A stretch of 64,000 nt of DNA from Polymorphobacter_B sp038225475 (GCA_038225475.1 JBBRRA010000001.1:248001-312000); one strand, 5' to 3'. Positions 38,732 through 47,445 are shown, numbered from the stretch's first letter. Notes: a model not told the origin generated them from the sequence alone. Numbers and translations: made by a program.

Positions 38732-40828
38732 ATGACCGACGCCCCCGATCCCGCCGCCGAACTTGCGCAGCTTGCCGCGCAGATTGCCGAGCATGCCGCG
38801 CGCTATCACCGCGACGATGCACCGACGATTTCGGACGCGGCGTATGATGCGCTGGTCCGGCGCAATGCCGAACTCGAGGCGGCGTATCCCGCGCTGGTAC
38901 GCCCTGATTCGCCGAGCCTTGCGGTCGGGTCGACGGCGGCGGCGCAGTTCGGCAAGATCGTCCATGCGCGCGCCATGCTCAGCCTCGACAACGCGTTCGA
39001 CGATGCGAGCGTCATCGACTTCGTCGCGCGCGTGCGCCGCTTCCTCAGCCTGACGCCCGATGCCGCCGTCGCGCTGACCGCCGAGCCCAAGATCGACGGG
39101 CTGTCGGCCAGCCTGCGGTACGAGCATGGCCGCTTGGTGCACGGCGCGACGCGCGGCGACGGCACCACCGGCGAGGACGTCACCGCCAATTTGCGTACCG
39201 TCGCCGACATTCCGCAAACGCTGCCGGCGGGCGCGCCTGCCGTCGTCGAGGTGCGCGGCGAAGTGTACATGGCCAAGGCCGATTTCCTGGCGTTGAACGC
39301 CGCATCGGAGCGGCAGTTCGCCAACCCGCGCAACGCGGCGGCGGGGTCGCTGCGGCAGCTCGACGTGGCGATTACGCGCGCGCGCCCGCTGCGGTTTTTC
39401 GCACATGGCTGGGGCGAACTGAGCGCGGTTCCCGCCGACACGCAGGCGGGCGTGATGGCGGCGTTCAAGGCGTGGGGGTTCCCGGTCAGCGACCGGCTGA
39501 CGCGCTGCGCCACCGTCGATGCGGCGCTGGCGGTCTATCGCGAAATCGAGGCCGCGCGCGCCGCGCTGCCGTTCGACATCGACGGCGTGGTGTACAAGGT
39601 CGACCGGCTCGACTGGCAGGCGCGGCTTGGCCAGGTGTCGCGCAGCCCGCGCTGGGCGCTGGCGCACAAATTTCCGGCCGAGCGCGCGACGACCGAGCTG
39701 CTGGCGATCGACATTCAGGTCGGGCGCACCGGCGTGCTGACCCCGGTGGCGCGGCTGGCCCCGGTCGGCGTCGGCGGCGTGATCGTCACCAACGCGACGC
39801 TGCACAACGCCGACGAGATCGCCCGCAAGGACGTCCGCGTCGGCGACACCGTCGAACTGCAGCGCGCCGGCGACGTCATCCCGCAAATCCTGCGCTGGAC
39901 GACCGACCCCGACCGGCACGCCGCGCTGCCGCCGTTCGCGTTTCCCGACACCTGCCCGCAGTGCGGCAGCCTGGCGCTATCCGAAGCGGGCGAAGTTGCG
40001 CGGCGTTGCACCGGCGGGCTGATCTGCCCGGCGCAGCGCATCGAGCGGCTGCGGCATTTCGTGTCGCGCCACGCGCTCGACATCGACGGGCTGGGCGACG
40101 AGCGGATCGAGCTGTTCGTTCGCGAAGGCTGGCTCGATGCGCCCGCCGATGTGTTCCGGCTGCACACCCACCGCGACGCGCTGCTGGCGATGAAGGGGTT
40201 CAAGGATACCTCGATCGACAAGCTGCTCGGCGCGATCGAGGCGCGGCGCAGCGTGGCGTTCGACCGGCTGCTGTTCGGGCTCGGCATCCGTCATGTCGGC
40301 GAGACCACGGCGCGCGACCTTGCCCGCAGCTACCGCGACTGGTCGTCGTTCGCCGCGCGGATGGACGACTGCGTGGCGCTGTGGCGCGATACTGCGGCGG
40401 CGGTCGGCGAGGTGCCCGATAAGTTCCGGCGGCGCGTCGCCAACGACTTGGCCGCGCTGGTGTCGGTCGGCGGCATCGGGCCCGAGGTCGCCGAGGCGCT
40501 TACCGATTTCTGGGCGGAGGCGCATAATCAGGCACTGCTGACCGCGCTGCTGCGCGAGATTACCGTCGCGCCGCTGGTGTTCGAAACGCGCGCCTCGCCG
40601 GTGGCGGGCAAGACGGTGGTGTTCACCGGCAGCCTCGAAACGCTGAGCCGCGACGAGGCGCGCGCGCAGGCGGAGGCGCTGGGCGCCAAGGTCGCGGGGT
40701 CGGTATCGGCAAAGACCGATCTGGTGGTGGCCGGACCGGGTGCGGGATCGAAGCTCGCCAAGGCAGCGGCGCTGGGCATCGAGGTGATCGACGAAGCGGC
40801 GTGGGCGGCAATCGTGGCAAACAGCTGA
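38732..40828 (+). CDS. ligA: NAD-dependent DNA ligase LigA
   Basis: 698 aa. Domain Ia has AARYHRDDAPTISDAAYDAL, and the adenylated Lys120 is in AEPKIDGLSASL. An OB fold (GVLTPVARLAPVGVGGV), a four-Cys zinc finger (DTCPQCGSLAL ... RRCTGGLICPAQ), HhH repeats and a C-terminal BRCT domain (GKTVVFTGSLETLSRDEARA) follow. The protein is complete and of normal length. It seals nicks in replication and repair. Confidence 0.96.
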   Translation: MTDAPDPAAELAQLAAQIAEHAARYHRDDAPTISDAAYDALVRRNAELEAAYPALVRPDSPSLAVGSTAAAQFGKIVHARAMLSLDNAFDDASVIDFVARVRRFLSLTPDAAVALTAEPKIDGLSASLRYEHGRLVHGATRGDGTTGEDVTANLRTVADIPQTLPAGAPAVVEVRGEVYMAKADFLALNAASERQFANPRNAAAGSLRQLDVAITRARPLRFFAHGWGELSAVPADTQAGVMAAFKAWGFPVSDRLTRCATVDAALAVYREIEAARAALPFDIDGVVYKVDRLDWQARLGQVSRSPRWALAHKFPAERATTELLAIDIQVGRTGVLTPVARLAPVGVGGVIVTNATLHNADEIARKDVRVGDTVELQRAGDVIPQILRWTTDPDRHAALPPFAFPDTCPQCGSLALSEAGEVARRCTGGLICPAQRIERLRHFVSRHALDIDGLGDERIELFVREGWLDAPADVFRLHTHRDALLAMKGFKDTSIDKLLGAIEARRSVAFDRLLFGLGIRHVGETTARDLARSYRDWSSFAARMDDCVALWRDTAAAVGEVPDKFRRRVANDLAALVSVGGIGPEVAEALTDFWAEAHNQALLTALLREITVAPLVFETRASPVAGKTVVFTGSLETLSRDEARAQAEALGAKVAGSVSAKTDLVVAGPGAGSKLAKAAALGIEVIDEAAWAAIVANS

Positions 40829-40845
40829 AGCCACCGCCGCACCCC

Positions 40846-40866
40846 GCTATGCAGCCAGTGCATAGC
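40846..40866 (+). terminator. Hairpin after ligA
   Basis: Perfect 8-bp stem GCTATGCA / TGCATAGC with a 5-base loop, 18 bases past the ligA stop, followed by CAAGTTTTG a few bases later. A weak intrinsic terminator or an operator. Confidence 0.45.
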
Positions 40867-40874
40867 TGCCCCAA

Positions 40875-40893
40875 GTTTTGCTGCACTGCACAA
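40875..40893. promoter_or_regulatory. TGC-rich imperfect palindrome, PhaR-like
   Basis: The core CTGC-ACT-GCAC differs by one base from CTGC-N3-GCAG, with flanking TTTTG and AAC. A similar string occurs at 53772-53794 and a perfect form at 53343-53361, both in the PHB locus. It lies 60 bases before a small reading frame. Confidence 0.35.
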
Positions 40894-40952
40894 CAGGCCA
40901 GCTGAGTCGTACTTCAAACCATATCCGGAACAATCCGGTCATGGAGATCAGC

Positions 40953-41087
40953 ATGCCCCCCGTCACCAAAGCCGCCGCGCCCGAGACGACGCGCCGCGAC
41001 ACCCGTACACCGACGCGCCGCACCCCGCGGCTGACGCTCAACCGGGCAGCGGCCGATGCGCCGTTGTTCCACGCGTGGCGCGCGTAA
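40953..41087 (+). CDS. Small basic hypothetical protein
   Basis: 44 aa, with GGAG six bases before the ATG; an in-frame ATG four codons earlier is also possible. It is rich in Thr, Arg, Pro and Ala, with the pattern ETTRRDTRTPTRRTPRLTLN. It has no recognised domain. Its last 50 bases overlap the 3' end of the convergent prmA. The good ribosome binding site and the PhaR-like site upstream argue for it; the low-complexity composition argues against it. Confidence 0.35.
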   Translation: MPPVTKAAAPETTRRDTRTPTRRTPRLTLNRAAADAPLFHAWRA

Positions 41088-41967
41088 GCACCAGCGTCGG
41101 CCATTCGCCGCGGTCCAGCGTCGCCACCAGCCGCAGCCCGCGCGCGGTGTACGCCGCCGCCACCCGCCGCGCCTGACGATCGAGTAACCCGGCGAGGATC
41201 AGCGTCCCGCCGGGGGCCAGCGCCGCCGCCACCGGCCGCGCCAGCGCGATCAGCGGCGCGGCAAGGATGTTCGCGGTAATCAGATCATAGCGCCCGCGCA
41301 GCCGCGGATGGTTCATCCCCACCGCAGTCACCGCCTCGATGCGCCCGCGCGTCCGCCCAAGCGGCACGCCGTTCTGGCGGATGTTGCGCGCCGCCACCGC
41401 CACCGCCACCGCATCGATATCGCTCGCGATCACCGTGGCGCGCCATGTCTTGGCGATCGCCAGCGCCAGGATGCCGCTGCCGGTGCCAAGGTCGAGCGCG
41501 TGCGCGAACCGCCGCCGCTTCGCCAGCCCGGCGAGCGCGTCGAGGCAACCGTGCGTGGTGAAATGCTGCCCGGTCCCGAACGCCAGCCCGGCCTCGATCC
41601 GGATTCCGACCTGCCCCGGCCGTCGTTCGGCGGCGTGCGCGGCGGTATGGACGAAAAACCGCCCCGACCGTACCGGCTCGAGCCCCGCCTGGCTCATTGT
41701 CACCCAGTCGTTTTCGCCCAACTGTTCGACCACAGCACTACCCGGCGCGGCGCTTGGGGCGAGCCGGTACAGCCGGTCGATCAGTTCGGGCGTCGGCGCA
41801 TCGGCAAAATACGCATCGAGCCGCCACGCGTCGGGCTGCGCGGGGTCGGGTTCGTCGGTCAGCAGCGTCGGCGGCGCGTCGAGATCGGCGAACAGGTCGT
41901 CGTTGAACGGTGCGGCCTCCGCCTCGGCGCGGGTGCAGGCGAGCCGCACCTTCCAGCTATCGGACAT
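41038..41967 (-). CDS. prmA: Ribosomal protein L11 methyltransferase PrmA
   Basis: 309 aa. An N-terminal substrate-recognition region is followed by RIEAGLAFGTGQHFTTHGCL, the PrmA signature, then the SAM-binding ALDLGTGSGILALAIAKTWR, VIASDIDAVAVAVAARNIRQ, and motif IV RYDLITANILAAPLIALA. It trimethylates L11. The start overlaps the SDR stop by 11 bp. The C-terminal 17 codons overlap the small plus-strand frame, so one of the two ends may be misjudged. Confidence 0.92.
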   Translation of the reverse strand: MSDSWKVRLACTRAEAEAAPFNDDLFADLDAPPTLLTDEPDPAQPDAWRLDAYFADAPTPELIDRLYRLAPSAAPGSAVVEQLGENDWVTMSQAGLEPVRSGRFFVHTAAHAAERRPGQVGIRIEAGLAFGTGQHFTTHGCLDALAGLAKRRRFAHALDLGTGSGILALAIAKTWRATVIASDIDAVAVAVAARNIRQNGVPLGRTRGRIEAVTAVGMNHPRLRGRYDLITANILAAPLIALARPVAAALAPGGTLILAGLLDRQARRVAAAYTARGLRLVATLDRGEWPTLVLTRATRGTTAHRPLPG

Positions 41968-42652
41968 AGCTGGCCCCGTTGACGTCGAGGCACGCGCCGG
42001 TCAGCGACGGCGGCGCTTCGAGCGCCAGCCAGCGCACGGTTTCGGCAACCTCCTCGGGCGTCGCGACGCGGCCGAGCGGGATGTCGGCGAGCAATTTGTC
42101 GCCGCCGCGGCTGTTCAGATAGTCCTCCGCCATGCCGGTCATCGTGAACCCCGGCGCGACGCTGAACGCGAGGATACCGCGCGCCGCATAGCCGCGCGCG
42201 ATGCTTTTGGTCATGCCGACCATGCCCGCCTTGGCCGCCGCATAATGCCAGTGATCGGGCGAATCGCCGCGATACGCCGCGCGGCTGGCGACGTTGACGA
42301 TGCGCCCGCCGCGCGCGTCGAAATGGCGGACCGCGTTGCGGCACAGGTCGGCGGCCGACTGCAGGTTGATCCGCCACGACCGTTCCCAGACATGGCCCCA
42401 GTCGGGGCTGTCGAGCGCGACGCCTTCGAATACGCCGGCGTTGTTGACGAGCACGTCGATGCGCCCATCCAGTCGTTCGAGCGCCGCCGCCCACAGCCGG
42501 TCGCCCGCGCCCGGTTCGGCAAGATCGACCGCGATCGTATCGGGCGCGGCGCGCGTGGCATGGCCGATGACGCGAGCGCCGCTGGCGGTCAGTGCTGCAA
42601 CGCAGGCCGCACCGATTCCACGGCTCGAGCCGGTGACAAGGATATTGATCAT
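41957..42652 (-). CDS. Short-chain dehydrogenase/reductase
   Basis: 231 aa. It has a classical SDR fold: cofactor motif TGSSRGIGAA, NNAG in VLVNNAGVFEG, catalytic Ser in NVASRAAYRG and Tyr-x3-Lys in HYAAAKAGMVGM. Between the Tyr and the C-terminus are the usual PGFTMTGMA and GACLDVNGASYVR. The substrate is unknown. It overlaps prmA and probably forms one unit with it. Confidence 0.9.
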   Translation of the reverse strand: MINILVTGSSRGIGAACVAALTASGARVIGHATRAAPDTIAVDLAEPGAGDRLWAAALERLDGRIDVLVNNAGVFEGVALDSPDWGHVWERSWRINLQSAADLCRNAVRHFDARGGRIVNVASRAAYRGDSPDHWHYAAAKAGMVGMTKSIARGYAARGILAFSVAPGFTMTGMAEDYLNSRGGDKLLADIPLGRVATPEEVAETVRWLALEAPPSLTGACLDVNGASYVR

Positions 42653-42698
42653 CCGCGATGCGCTAGCCGAACCGCGACGGCCGCGCAAAGGCTGCGGC

Positions 42699-44090
42699 TC
42701 AGCCGCCGATGCCGAACTTGGCGCTAAGGAATGCTGTCAGCAGCGCGCTGCCGCTTTTGGCGGCAATATCGAGCACCCATTTGCCCGACTTCTTTAGCCA
42801 CGCGACCGCGCCGTCGTCGTCGCCGGCGGCGGCTTTCTTGGCGGCGGCGGCGACCATAGCGGCCTCGGCGTCGGCGTCCTCATGCCCGCTGGCGCGCACC
42901 TGTTTGGCCAGCCAGTCGAGCGATTCAGGCAGCGTCGCATCGGCTTTCAGGATACTGCTGCCGGTCACCGTCGCGCTCGCACCGCGACCGATTGCGGTGC
43001 CCTGGCTGTTGTTCACATCGATATTCTCGAATTTGTCACCCATCACCGTCTCCATCAAAGGGCCTTCGACCTGGATATTGGACGCATCACACAGTGCGAG
43101 GAATGTCAGGATCTTGGCGACCAGATTGGGCCGCATGCTGCTGTTTTGCAGGTCGACGCGCAGCGCCGCGATCCGGCCCGGATGCATGCGCTCAAACGCC
43201 GAATAGCAATAGTCGACGATTTGCGACGGCGCGACGCCATCGACCCGCTGCCGCGAGCGGTTGATCTGCCGCGTATATTCGTTGAGCAGGTTCTGAACGC
43301 GGTCGCTGTCGACCGAATCGAGCTTTTCCCCGAACAGCAGCGACAGCCCTTCGACATTCTGCAGCAGCCGCAGCAGATAGGTCCGCACGTGCCGCGCCTC
43401 CGACCGAAAGCGCTCGCCGCGGCGCAGCGCATCGGGCCCGCGCGGGCTGATCAGCAGATATTCGATCGGCTTGCCGCTGCTGCTGTCGAGGCTGAGCGCA
43501 ACATCGAGCCCTACCCCGGCGGGCGTTCCGGTGTCGGCGTGCGGGGCCTGCGCGTCATCTTCGATGATGACGACCGGGCGGCTTGGGCGGACGAACGCCA
43601 GCGCCGGTTCGGAACCGTGCCGCACCGTCGCCAGCGCCCAAAGCCGCCCCAACGCCGGAGCCGCCTTGCGCAACGGACCGTCGAAGCCGGTGCGGCGGAT
43701 GACGATCCGCGTCTCCAGCAGCGCCGCCGCTGCCGCGCGCGCGGTGGCGGGCGTGTGGCCGGTGGTGTCGATGTTGAACAGAAACTCGAACCGTCCGTTG
43801 AGCAGCCCGTCGAAAAAGCACGCCTTGCGGATCAACCGGATGCGCTCGACGCCGGCGGCAGGCAGATCGCGCGGCAACCGCAGCGCCGCGCCGGGCAACC
43901 GCAGCGCCAGCATGTTCTCGCCGACCCAGCCTTCGAACCCGGTCAGCCGCCGCGCCTCGATCCGGCCGATGCCGCGCATATGATCGAGATTGCCCTGCGG
44001 CGACGGCCAACCCGGCCGCGCAAGGCGTTCGAACGCCGGCACCATCACGCGGCGCAGATCGCAGAACGGCAGGACTGCCGTTACGAGCAT
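42699..44090 (-). CDS. 463-aa protein of unknown family with a possible membrane-active C-terminus
   Basis: I do not recognise the family. Residues 1-190 are mixed alpha/beta with FEFLFNIDTTGHTPATARAA. Residues 225-320 are helical and rich in charge (LQNVEGLSLLFGEKLDSVDS). Around residues 372-392, MGDKFENIDVNNSQGTAIGR resembles the short repeat-like linkers found in some bacterial conflict proteins. The last 35 residues, VAWLKKSGKWVLDIAAKSGS followed by ALLTAFLSAKFGIGG, form an amphipathic to hydrophobic helix. There is no signal peptide and no good ribosome binding site; it may be coupled to the 38-aa frame upstream. A defence or toxin role is inference only. Confidence 0.7.
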   Translation of the reverse strand: MLVTAVLPFCDLRRVMVPAFERLARPGWPSPQGNLDHMRGIGRIEARRLTGFEGWVGENMLALRLPGAALRLPRDLPAAGVERIRLIRKACFFDGLLNGRFEFLFNIDTTGHTPATARAAAAALLETRIVIRRTGFDGPLRKAAPALGRLWALATVRHGSEPALAFVRPSRPVVIIEDDAQAPHADTGTPAGVGLDVALSLDSSSGKPIEYLLISPRGPDALRRGERFRSEARHVRTYLLRLLQNVEGLSLLFGEKLDSVDSDRVQNLLNEYTRQINRSRQRVDGVAPSQIVDYCYSAFERMHPGRIAALRVDLQNSSMRPNLVAKILTFLALCDASNIQVEGPLMETVMGDKFENIDVNNSQGTAIGRGASATVTGSSILKADATLPESLDWLAKQVRASGHEDADAEAAMVAAAAKKAAAGDDDGAVAWLKKSGKWVLDIAAKSGSALLTAFLSAKFGIGG

Positions 44091-44197
44091 TGCAACGGAG
44101 GCTTCGGCACGACGCTCCCCGAAGGAAGAACTGACCCCGGCCCCGGCGATGCGCCCAGCACCTTGAACAGATGCATCAATAGCGCCTTTGCCAACAT
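44081..44197 (-). CDS. 38-aa leader-like frame overlapping the 463-aa gene
   Basis: Has AGGA eight bases before its ATG, a better site than the 463-aa gene. Its stop TAA (44081-44083) lies inside the first codons of that gene, giving a 10-bp overlap suited to translational coupling. The peptide starts with a hydrophobic helix (MLAKALLMHLFKVLGAS) and ends Gly/Pro/Ser-rich. Too short to assign. Confidence 0.4.
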   Translation of the reverse strand: MLAKALLMHLFKVLGASPGPGSVLPSGSVVPKPPLQCS

Positions 44198-44331
44198 GTA
44201 ACCGGTCCTAAGCCGGTGCGTCAGCATGCCACAAACCGGCACTTCGGACAATATCGCGCATGCGCCGTGGCGGCTTCCCATTCGCCGCCATCGGCGTAAG
44301 CTGACACCGAATTCGCCTGGGGAGGCTGCAG

Positions 44332-45540
44332 ATGACACCGGACTGGGTCGACACGCGCGCACGCGTCAAGCGCTTCGTCGAGGACCGCGTCTATCCGGCC
44401 GAAGCCGTGCTCGACACCGGCGCGCCCGACGCAGCGCGCGCCAAGCTTGCCGAGCTGATGGCAGCAGCCAAGGCCGAGGGGCTGTGGGCGCTGGGGCATC
44501 CGGTCGAAATCGGCGGCCAGGGCATGCCGTTCATGGATTATGTCCATGTCAACGAAGTCATCGGGCGCAGCCAGCATGCGATGGTCGCGCTCGGCACGCA
44601 TTCGTTGCAGGATTCGATCATGCTCAACCTGTACGCTGCACCGAAATGGCGCGATGCCTATCTGGCGCCGCTGGTGGCGGGCGAAATCTTCCCGAGCTTT
44701 GCAATGACCGAGCCCGACATCGCCTCATCCGACCCGACGCAGCTGCAAACCACCGCGACCTTGGACGGCGACGACTGGGTGATCCGCGGTCGCAAATGGT
44801 TCACCACCGGGGCGGCGGCCGCGGCCTATACCACCGTGATGTGCCGGACCGAGCCCGCCGGGACGCCCGATCATTCGGCGTTCTCGATGATCGTCGTGCC
44901 GACCGATACGCCGGGCTATCGCATTATCCGCGACACGCCGGTGCTGGGGCTCAGCCACGGGCTCAGCGGGCATTACGAGGTCGCCTATGACGATGTGCGC
45001 GTGCCCGCCGACCATCTGCTCGGCCCGCGCGGCCACGGTTTTCTGATCGCGCAGAAGCGGCTGGGGCCGGGGCGCATCTTCCACTGCATGCGCTGGCTCG
45101 GGCAGGCGCAGCGCGCGTTCGACCTGATGTGCCGGCGGCTGCACGAGCGCACCGCGTTCGGCGGCAGCCTTGCCGACAAACAGTTGATGCAGCAGCATGT
45201 CTTCGACAGCGCCGCCGAAATTCAGGCGGCGCGACTGCTGACGCTCGATGCGGCGCGCAAGCTCGACGCCGGATCGGATGCGCGCGTCGAAATCGGGCTG
45301 ATCAAGGTGGTCGGCGCAAAGATGCTGCACAATGTCATCGACCGCGCGATCCAGGTCCACGGCGCGAAGGGGCTGACCCCCGATACGCCGCTGCACATCA
45401 TGTACCGCCATGCCCGCGAGGCGCGCATCTATGACGGGCCCGACGAGGTGCATATCATTTCAGTGGGGAAACGGTTGCTCAAGGCTTATGCCGGCAACGG
45501 CCCGGGAATCGACTTTGGCGCAATGGAAGCAGCAGCATGA
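44332..45540 (+). CDS. Acyl-CoA dehydrogenase family protein
   Basis: 402 aa. FAD-binding signatures FAMTEPDIASSDPTQLQTTA and WVIRGRKWFTTGAAA are followed by GHGFLIAQKRLGPGRIFHCM, ERTAFGGSLADKQLMQQHVF and the C-terminal ARLLTLDAARKLDAGS and IQVHGAKGLTPDTPLHIMYR. This resembles the ACAD10/11-like or FadE-type subgroup. GGGGAGG precedes the ATG. It heads a four-gene unit with a GNAT, a phosphotransferase and a DUF6285 protein. Confidence 0.92.
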   Translation: MTPDWVDTRARVKRFVEDRVYPAEAVLDTGAPDAARAKLAELMAAAKAEGLWALGHPVEIGGQGMPFMDYVHVNEVIGRSQHAMVALGTHSLQDSIMLNLYAAPKWRDAYLAPLVAGEIFPSFAMTEPDIASSDPTQLQTTATLDGDDWVIRGRKWFTTGAAAAAYTTVMCRTEPAGTPDHSAFSMIVVPTDTPGYRIIRDTPVLGLSHGLSGHYEVAYDDVRVPADHLLGPRGHGFLIAQKRLGPGRIFHCMRWLGQAQRAFDLMCRRLHERTAFGGSLADKQLMQQHVFDSAAEIQAARLLTLDAARKLDAGSDARVEIGLIKVVGAKMLHNVIDRAIQVHGAKGLTPDTPLHIMYRHAREARIYDGPDEVHIISVGKRLLKAYAGNGPGIDFGAMEAAA

Positions 45541-46061
45541 GTACCGACTGGACGCTTCTGACCGCGCGGCTGCGCATCCGCCCGGTGGAGGCGCATGACG
45601 TTGCCGCGCTGCATGCGGTGCGCAGCCATTCGCCGTATCAGCCACAGCGTGGCATTGCCGAGACCGAGCGGCTGGTCGCCGACATGGTCGCCGCCGGGCC
45701 GGGCACGCAGCCGGGGTGGCATTTGTTCATGCTGGTCCATCTCAGCGACGAGGCGGTGGTCGGCGACATGGGTGTGCGCTTCGATCACCCCGGCAAGCAG
45801 CAGGCCGAAATCGGCTTCAGCCTGCACCCCGACTGGCGCGGCAAGGGGCTGGCGTATGAAGGCGTCGGGCGGATGGTCAACTATCTGTTCGAAAGCACTG
45901 GCGCGCACCGGCTGACCGCGATGACCGATCGCCGCAACACCGCCGCGCGGCTGCTGCTCGAGGCGTTGCGGTTCCGCCTCGAAGGCCGCTTCCTGCAAAG
46001 CGCGTTCGAAGGCGGCGCATGGATCGACGAACGTAGCTATGCCCGGCTGTCGGGGGAATAG
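45537..46061 (+). CDS. GNAT family N-acetyltransferase (RimJ-like)
   Basis: 174 aa, ATG overlapping the dehydrogenase stop. It has LLTARLRIRPVEAHDVAALH, VVGDMGVRFDHPGKQQAEIG, FSLHPDWRGKGLAYEGVGRM (acetyl-CoA loop) and ARLLLEALRFRLEGRFLQSA, the pattern of RimJ/RimL-type acetyltransferases. The acceptor is unknown. The tight overlap ties it to the acyl-CoA module. Confidence 0.88.
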   Translation: MSTDWTLLTARLRIRPVEAHDVAALHAVRSHSPYQPQRGIAETERLVADMVAAGPGTQPGWHLFMLVHLSDEAVVGDMGVRFDHPGKQQAEIGFSLHPDWRGKGLAYEGVGRMVNYLFESTGAHRLTAMTDRRNTAARLLLEALRFRLEGRFLQSAFEGGAWIDERSYARLSGE

Positions 46062-47048
46062 TTGATCGACACCGCCGCGCTGGCGGCGCTGCTGTCGCGC
46101 ACGCGCGGCGAGCCGGTCGCGGTCGACAGCGTCACCGCGCTGTCGGGCGGCGCGTCATCGGCGACCTATGCGGTTGCCGCGCGCGTCGGCGGCAGCGACT
46201 GGCCGCTGATCTTTCAAGGCGCGGCGGCGGCGCTCGAACCGGGGCAGCTGTCGAAAGCGACGCAGGCGGAACTGCAACGCATCGCGGCACGCCACGGCCT
46301 GCCGGTCGCCGCTGTGGTGGCGGTGACCGCACCCGGCGACGGGCTGGGCGACGGCTTTGTCATGGCGCGCATTGCGGGCGAGGCGCTGGCTCCGCGCTGG
46401 CTCAAGGGCGCAGCGTTTGCCGGAGCGCGCGCGGCGTTGACGACGCACTGCGCGACCGCGCTGGCCCGGCTCCACGCCGTCCCGCTCGGGGAGTTTGCCC
46501 GGCTGCCGCTCGCCGGTGGCACGCCGCGCGAGCAATGCGCGCGGCTGAATGCAGCGTACCGGAGCTACTGCGTCGATCTGCCGGCGTTCGATCTGGCGTT
46601 CGGCTGGGTAGCCGAGCGACTGGGCGATCACGCCCCGACCGCGCTCGTGCACGGCGATTTCCGCAGCGGCAACCTGATCATCGACGAACACGGCCTCGCC
46701 GCGGTGCTCGACTGGGAGCTGGCGCATCTCGGTGACCCTGCCGAGGATTTGGGCTGGCTGTGCGTCAATGCGTGGCGGTTCGGGCAGTGGCAGCTTCCCG
46801 TCGGCGGGTTCGGCGAGCGCGATGCGTTGTACGACGCCTATGCCGCCGCCGGGGGTGCGCCGGTCGACCGCGGCATGGCGCAGGTCTGGGAAGTCTATGG
46901 CACGCTGCGCTGGGGCATGGCCTGCCTGCAACTGGTGCACGACCATCTGTCGGGCCGCGTCCGCTCGGTCGAACGCGCCGCAATCGGCCGCCGGATCACC
47001 GAGGTCGAGGCCGATTTGCTCTACCTGCTCACCCACGGGAGCATCTGA
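46062..47048 (+). CDS. Aminoglycoside-phosphotransferase-fold kinase
   Basis: 328 aa from a TTG directly after the previous stop. The nucleotide-binding region has VTALSGGASSATYAVAARVG, Brenner's motif LVHGDFRSGNLIIDEHGLAA and the metal motif VLDWELAHLGDPAEDLGWLC. This is the subgroup encoded with acyl-CoA dehydrogenases (ACAD10/11-like), where it is thought to phosphorylate hydroxyacyl-CoA. It overlaps the next gene by one base. Confidence 0.87.
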   Translation: MIDTAALAALLSRTRGEPVAVDSVTALSGGASSATYAVAARVGGSDWPLIFQGAAAALEPGQLSKATQAELQRIAARHGLPVAAVVAVTAPGDGLGDGFVMARIAGEALAPRWLKGAAFAGARAALTTHCATALARLHAVPLGEFARLPLAGGTPREQCARLNAAYRSYCVDLPAFDLAFGWVAERLGDHAPTALVHGDFRSGNLIIDEHGLAAVLDWELAHLGDPAEDLGWLCVNAWRFGQWQLPVGGFGERDALYDAYAAAGGAPVDRGMAQVWEVYGTLRWGMACLQLVHDHLSGRVRSVERAAIGRRITEVEADLLYLLTHGSI

Positions 47049-47401
47049 TGGCCGTGCCCAGCGCCAGCGTGCTGATCGAGGCGGTCGCCGCTTTTCTCAG
47101 CGAGATCGAGACCGAGCTGACCGGCCGCGCCGCGTTCCATGCCAAGGTCGCGGGCAATGTGCTCGCCGTCGTAGTGCGCGAACTCGACCAGCAGCCCGAG
47201 CGCGCCGAAGCCGCTGCGTTCGCCCGCCTGCTCGGCCCCGGTGCGACCGCGGCGGACGTCTGCGAGCGGCTCCGCGACGGCAGGCTGACGGTGGCGACGC
47301 CCGGCCTGCTCGATGCGCTGCTCGCTGCAACCACCGCGCGGCTGGCGGTCGATAACCCGCGCTATTCGACGCTCCGCCGGCTGCGCGACACGACGCCCTG
47401 A
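47048..47401 (+). CDS. DUF6285 domain protein
   Basis: 117 aa. It begins VPSASVLIEAVAAFLSEIET and has FHAKVAGNVLAVVVRELDQQ and RLAVDNPRYSTLRRLRD at the end, the DUF6285 pattern. In actinobacteria and proteobacteria this small helical protein is encoded next to the phosphotransferase and acyl-CoA dehydrogenase found here. Its role is not known; it may be a partner of the kinase. Confidence 0.82.
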   Translation: MAVPSASVLIEAVAAFLSEIETELTGRAAFHAKVAGNVLAVVVRELDQQPERAEAAAFARLLGPGATAADVCERLRDGRLTVATPGLLDALLAATTARLAVDNPRYSTLRRLRDTTP

Positions 47402-47422
47402 CAATTACGCTTGTAGCGCCGC

Positions 47423-47445
47423 AAGCCGTTCTATACCAACGGCTT
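47423..47445 (+). terminator. Hairpin after the acyl-CoA module
   Basis: Perfect 8-bp stem AAGCCGTT / AACGGCTT with a 7-base loop, 22 bases past the DUF6285 stop. There is no T-run, so termination strength is uncertain. Confidence 0.4.

Noticed and set aside
40847..41104. An 85-aa minus-strand frame between ligA and prmA
   Set aside because: No ribosome binding site, and it covers the hairpin and the better-supported small plus-strand frame; composition looks like a shadow.
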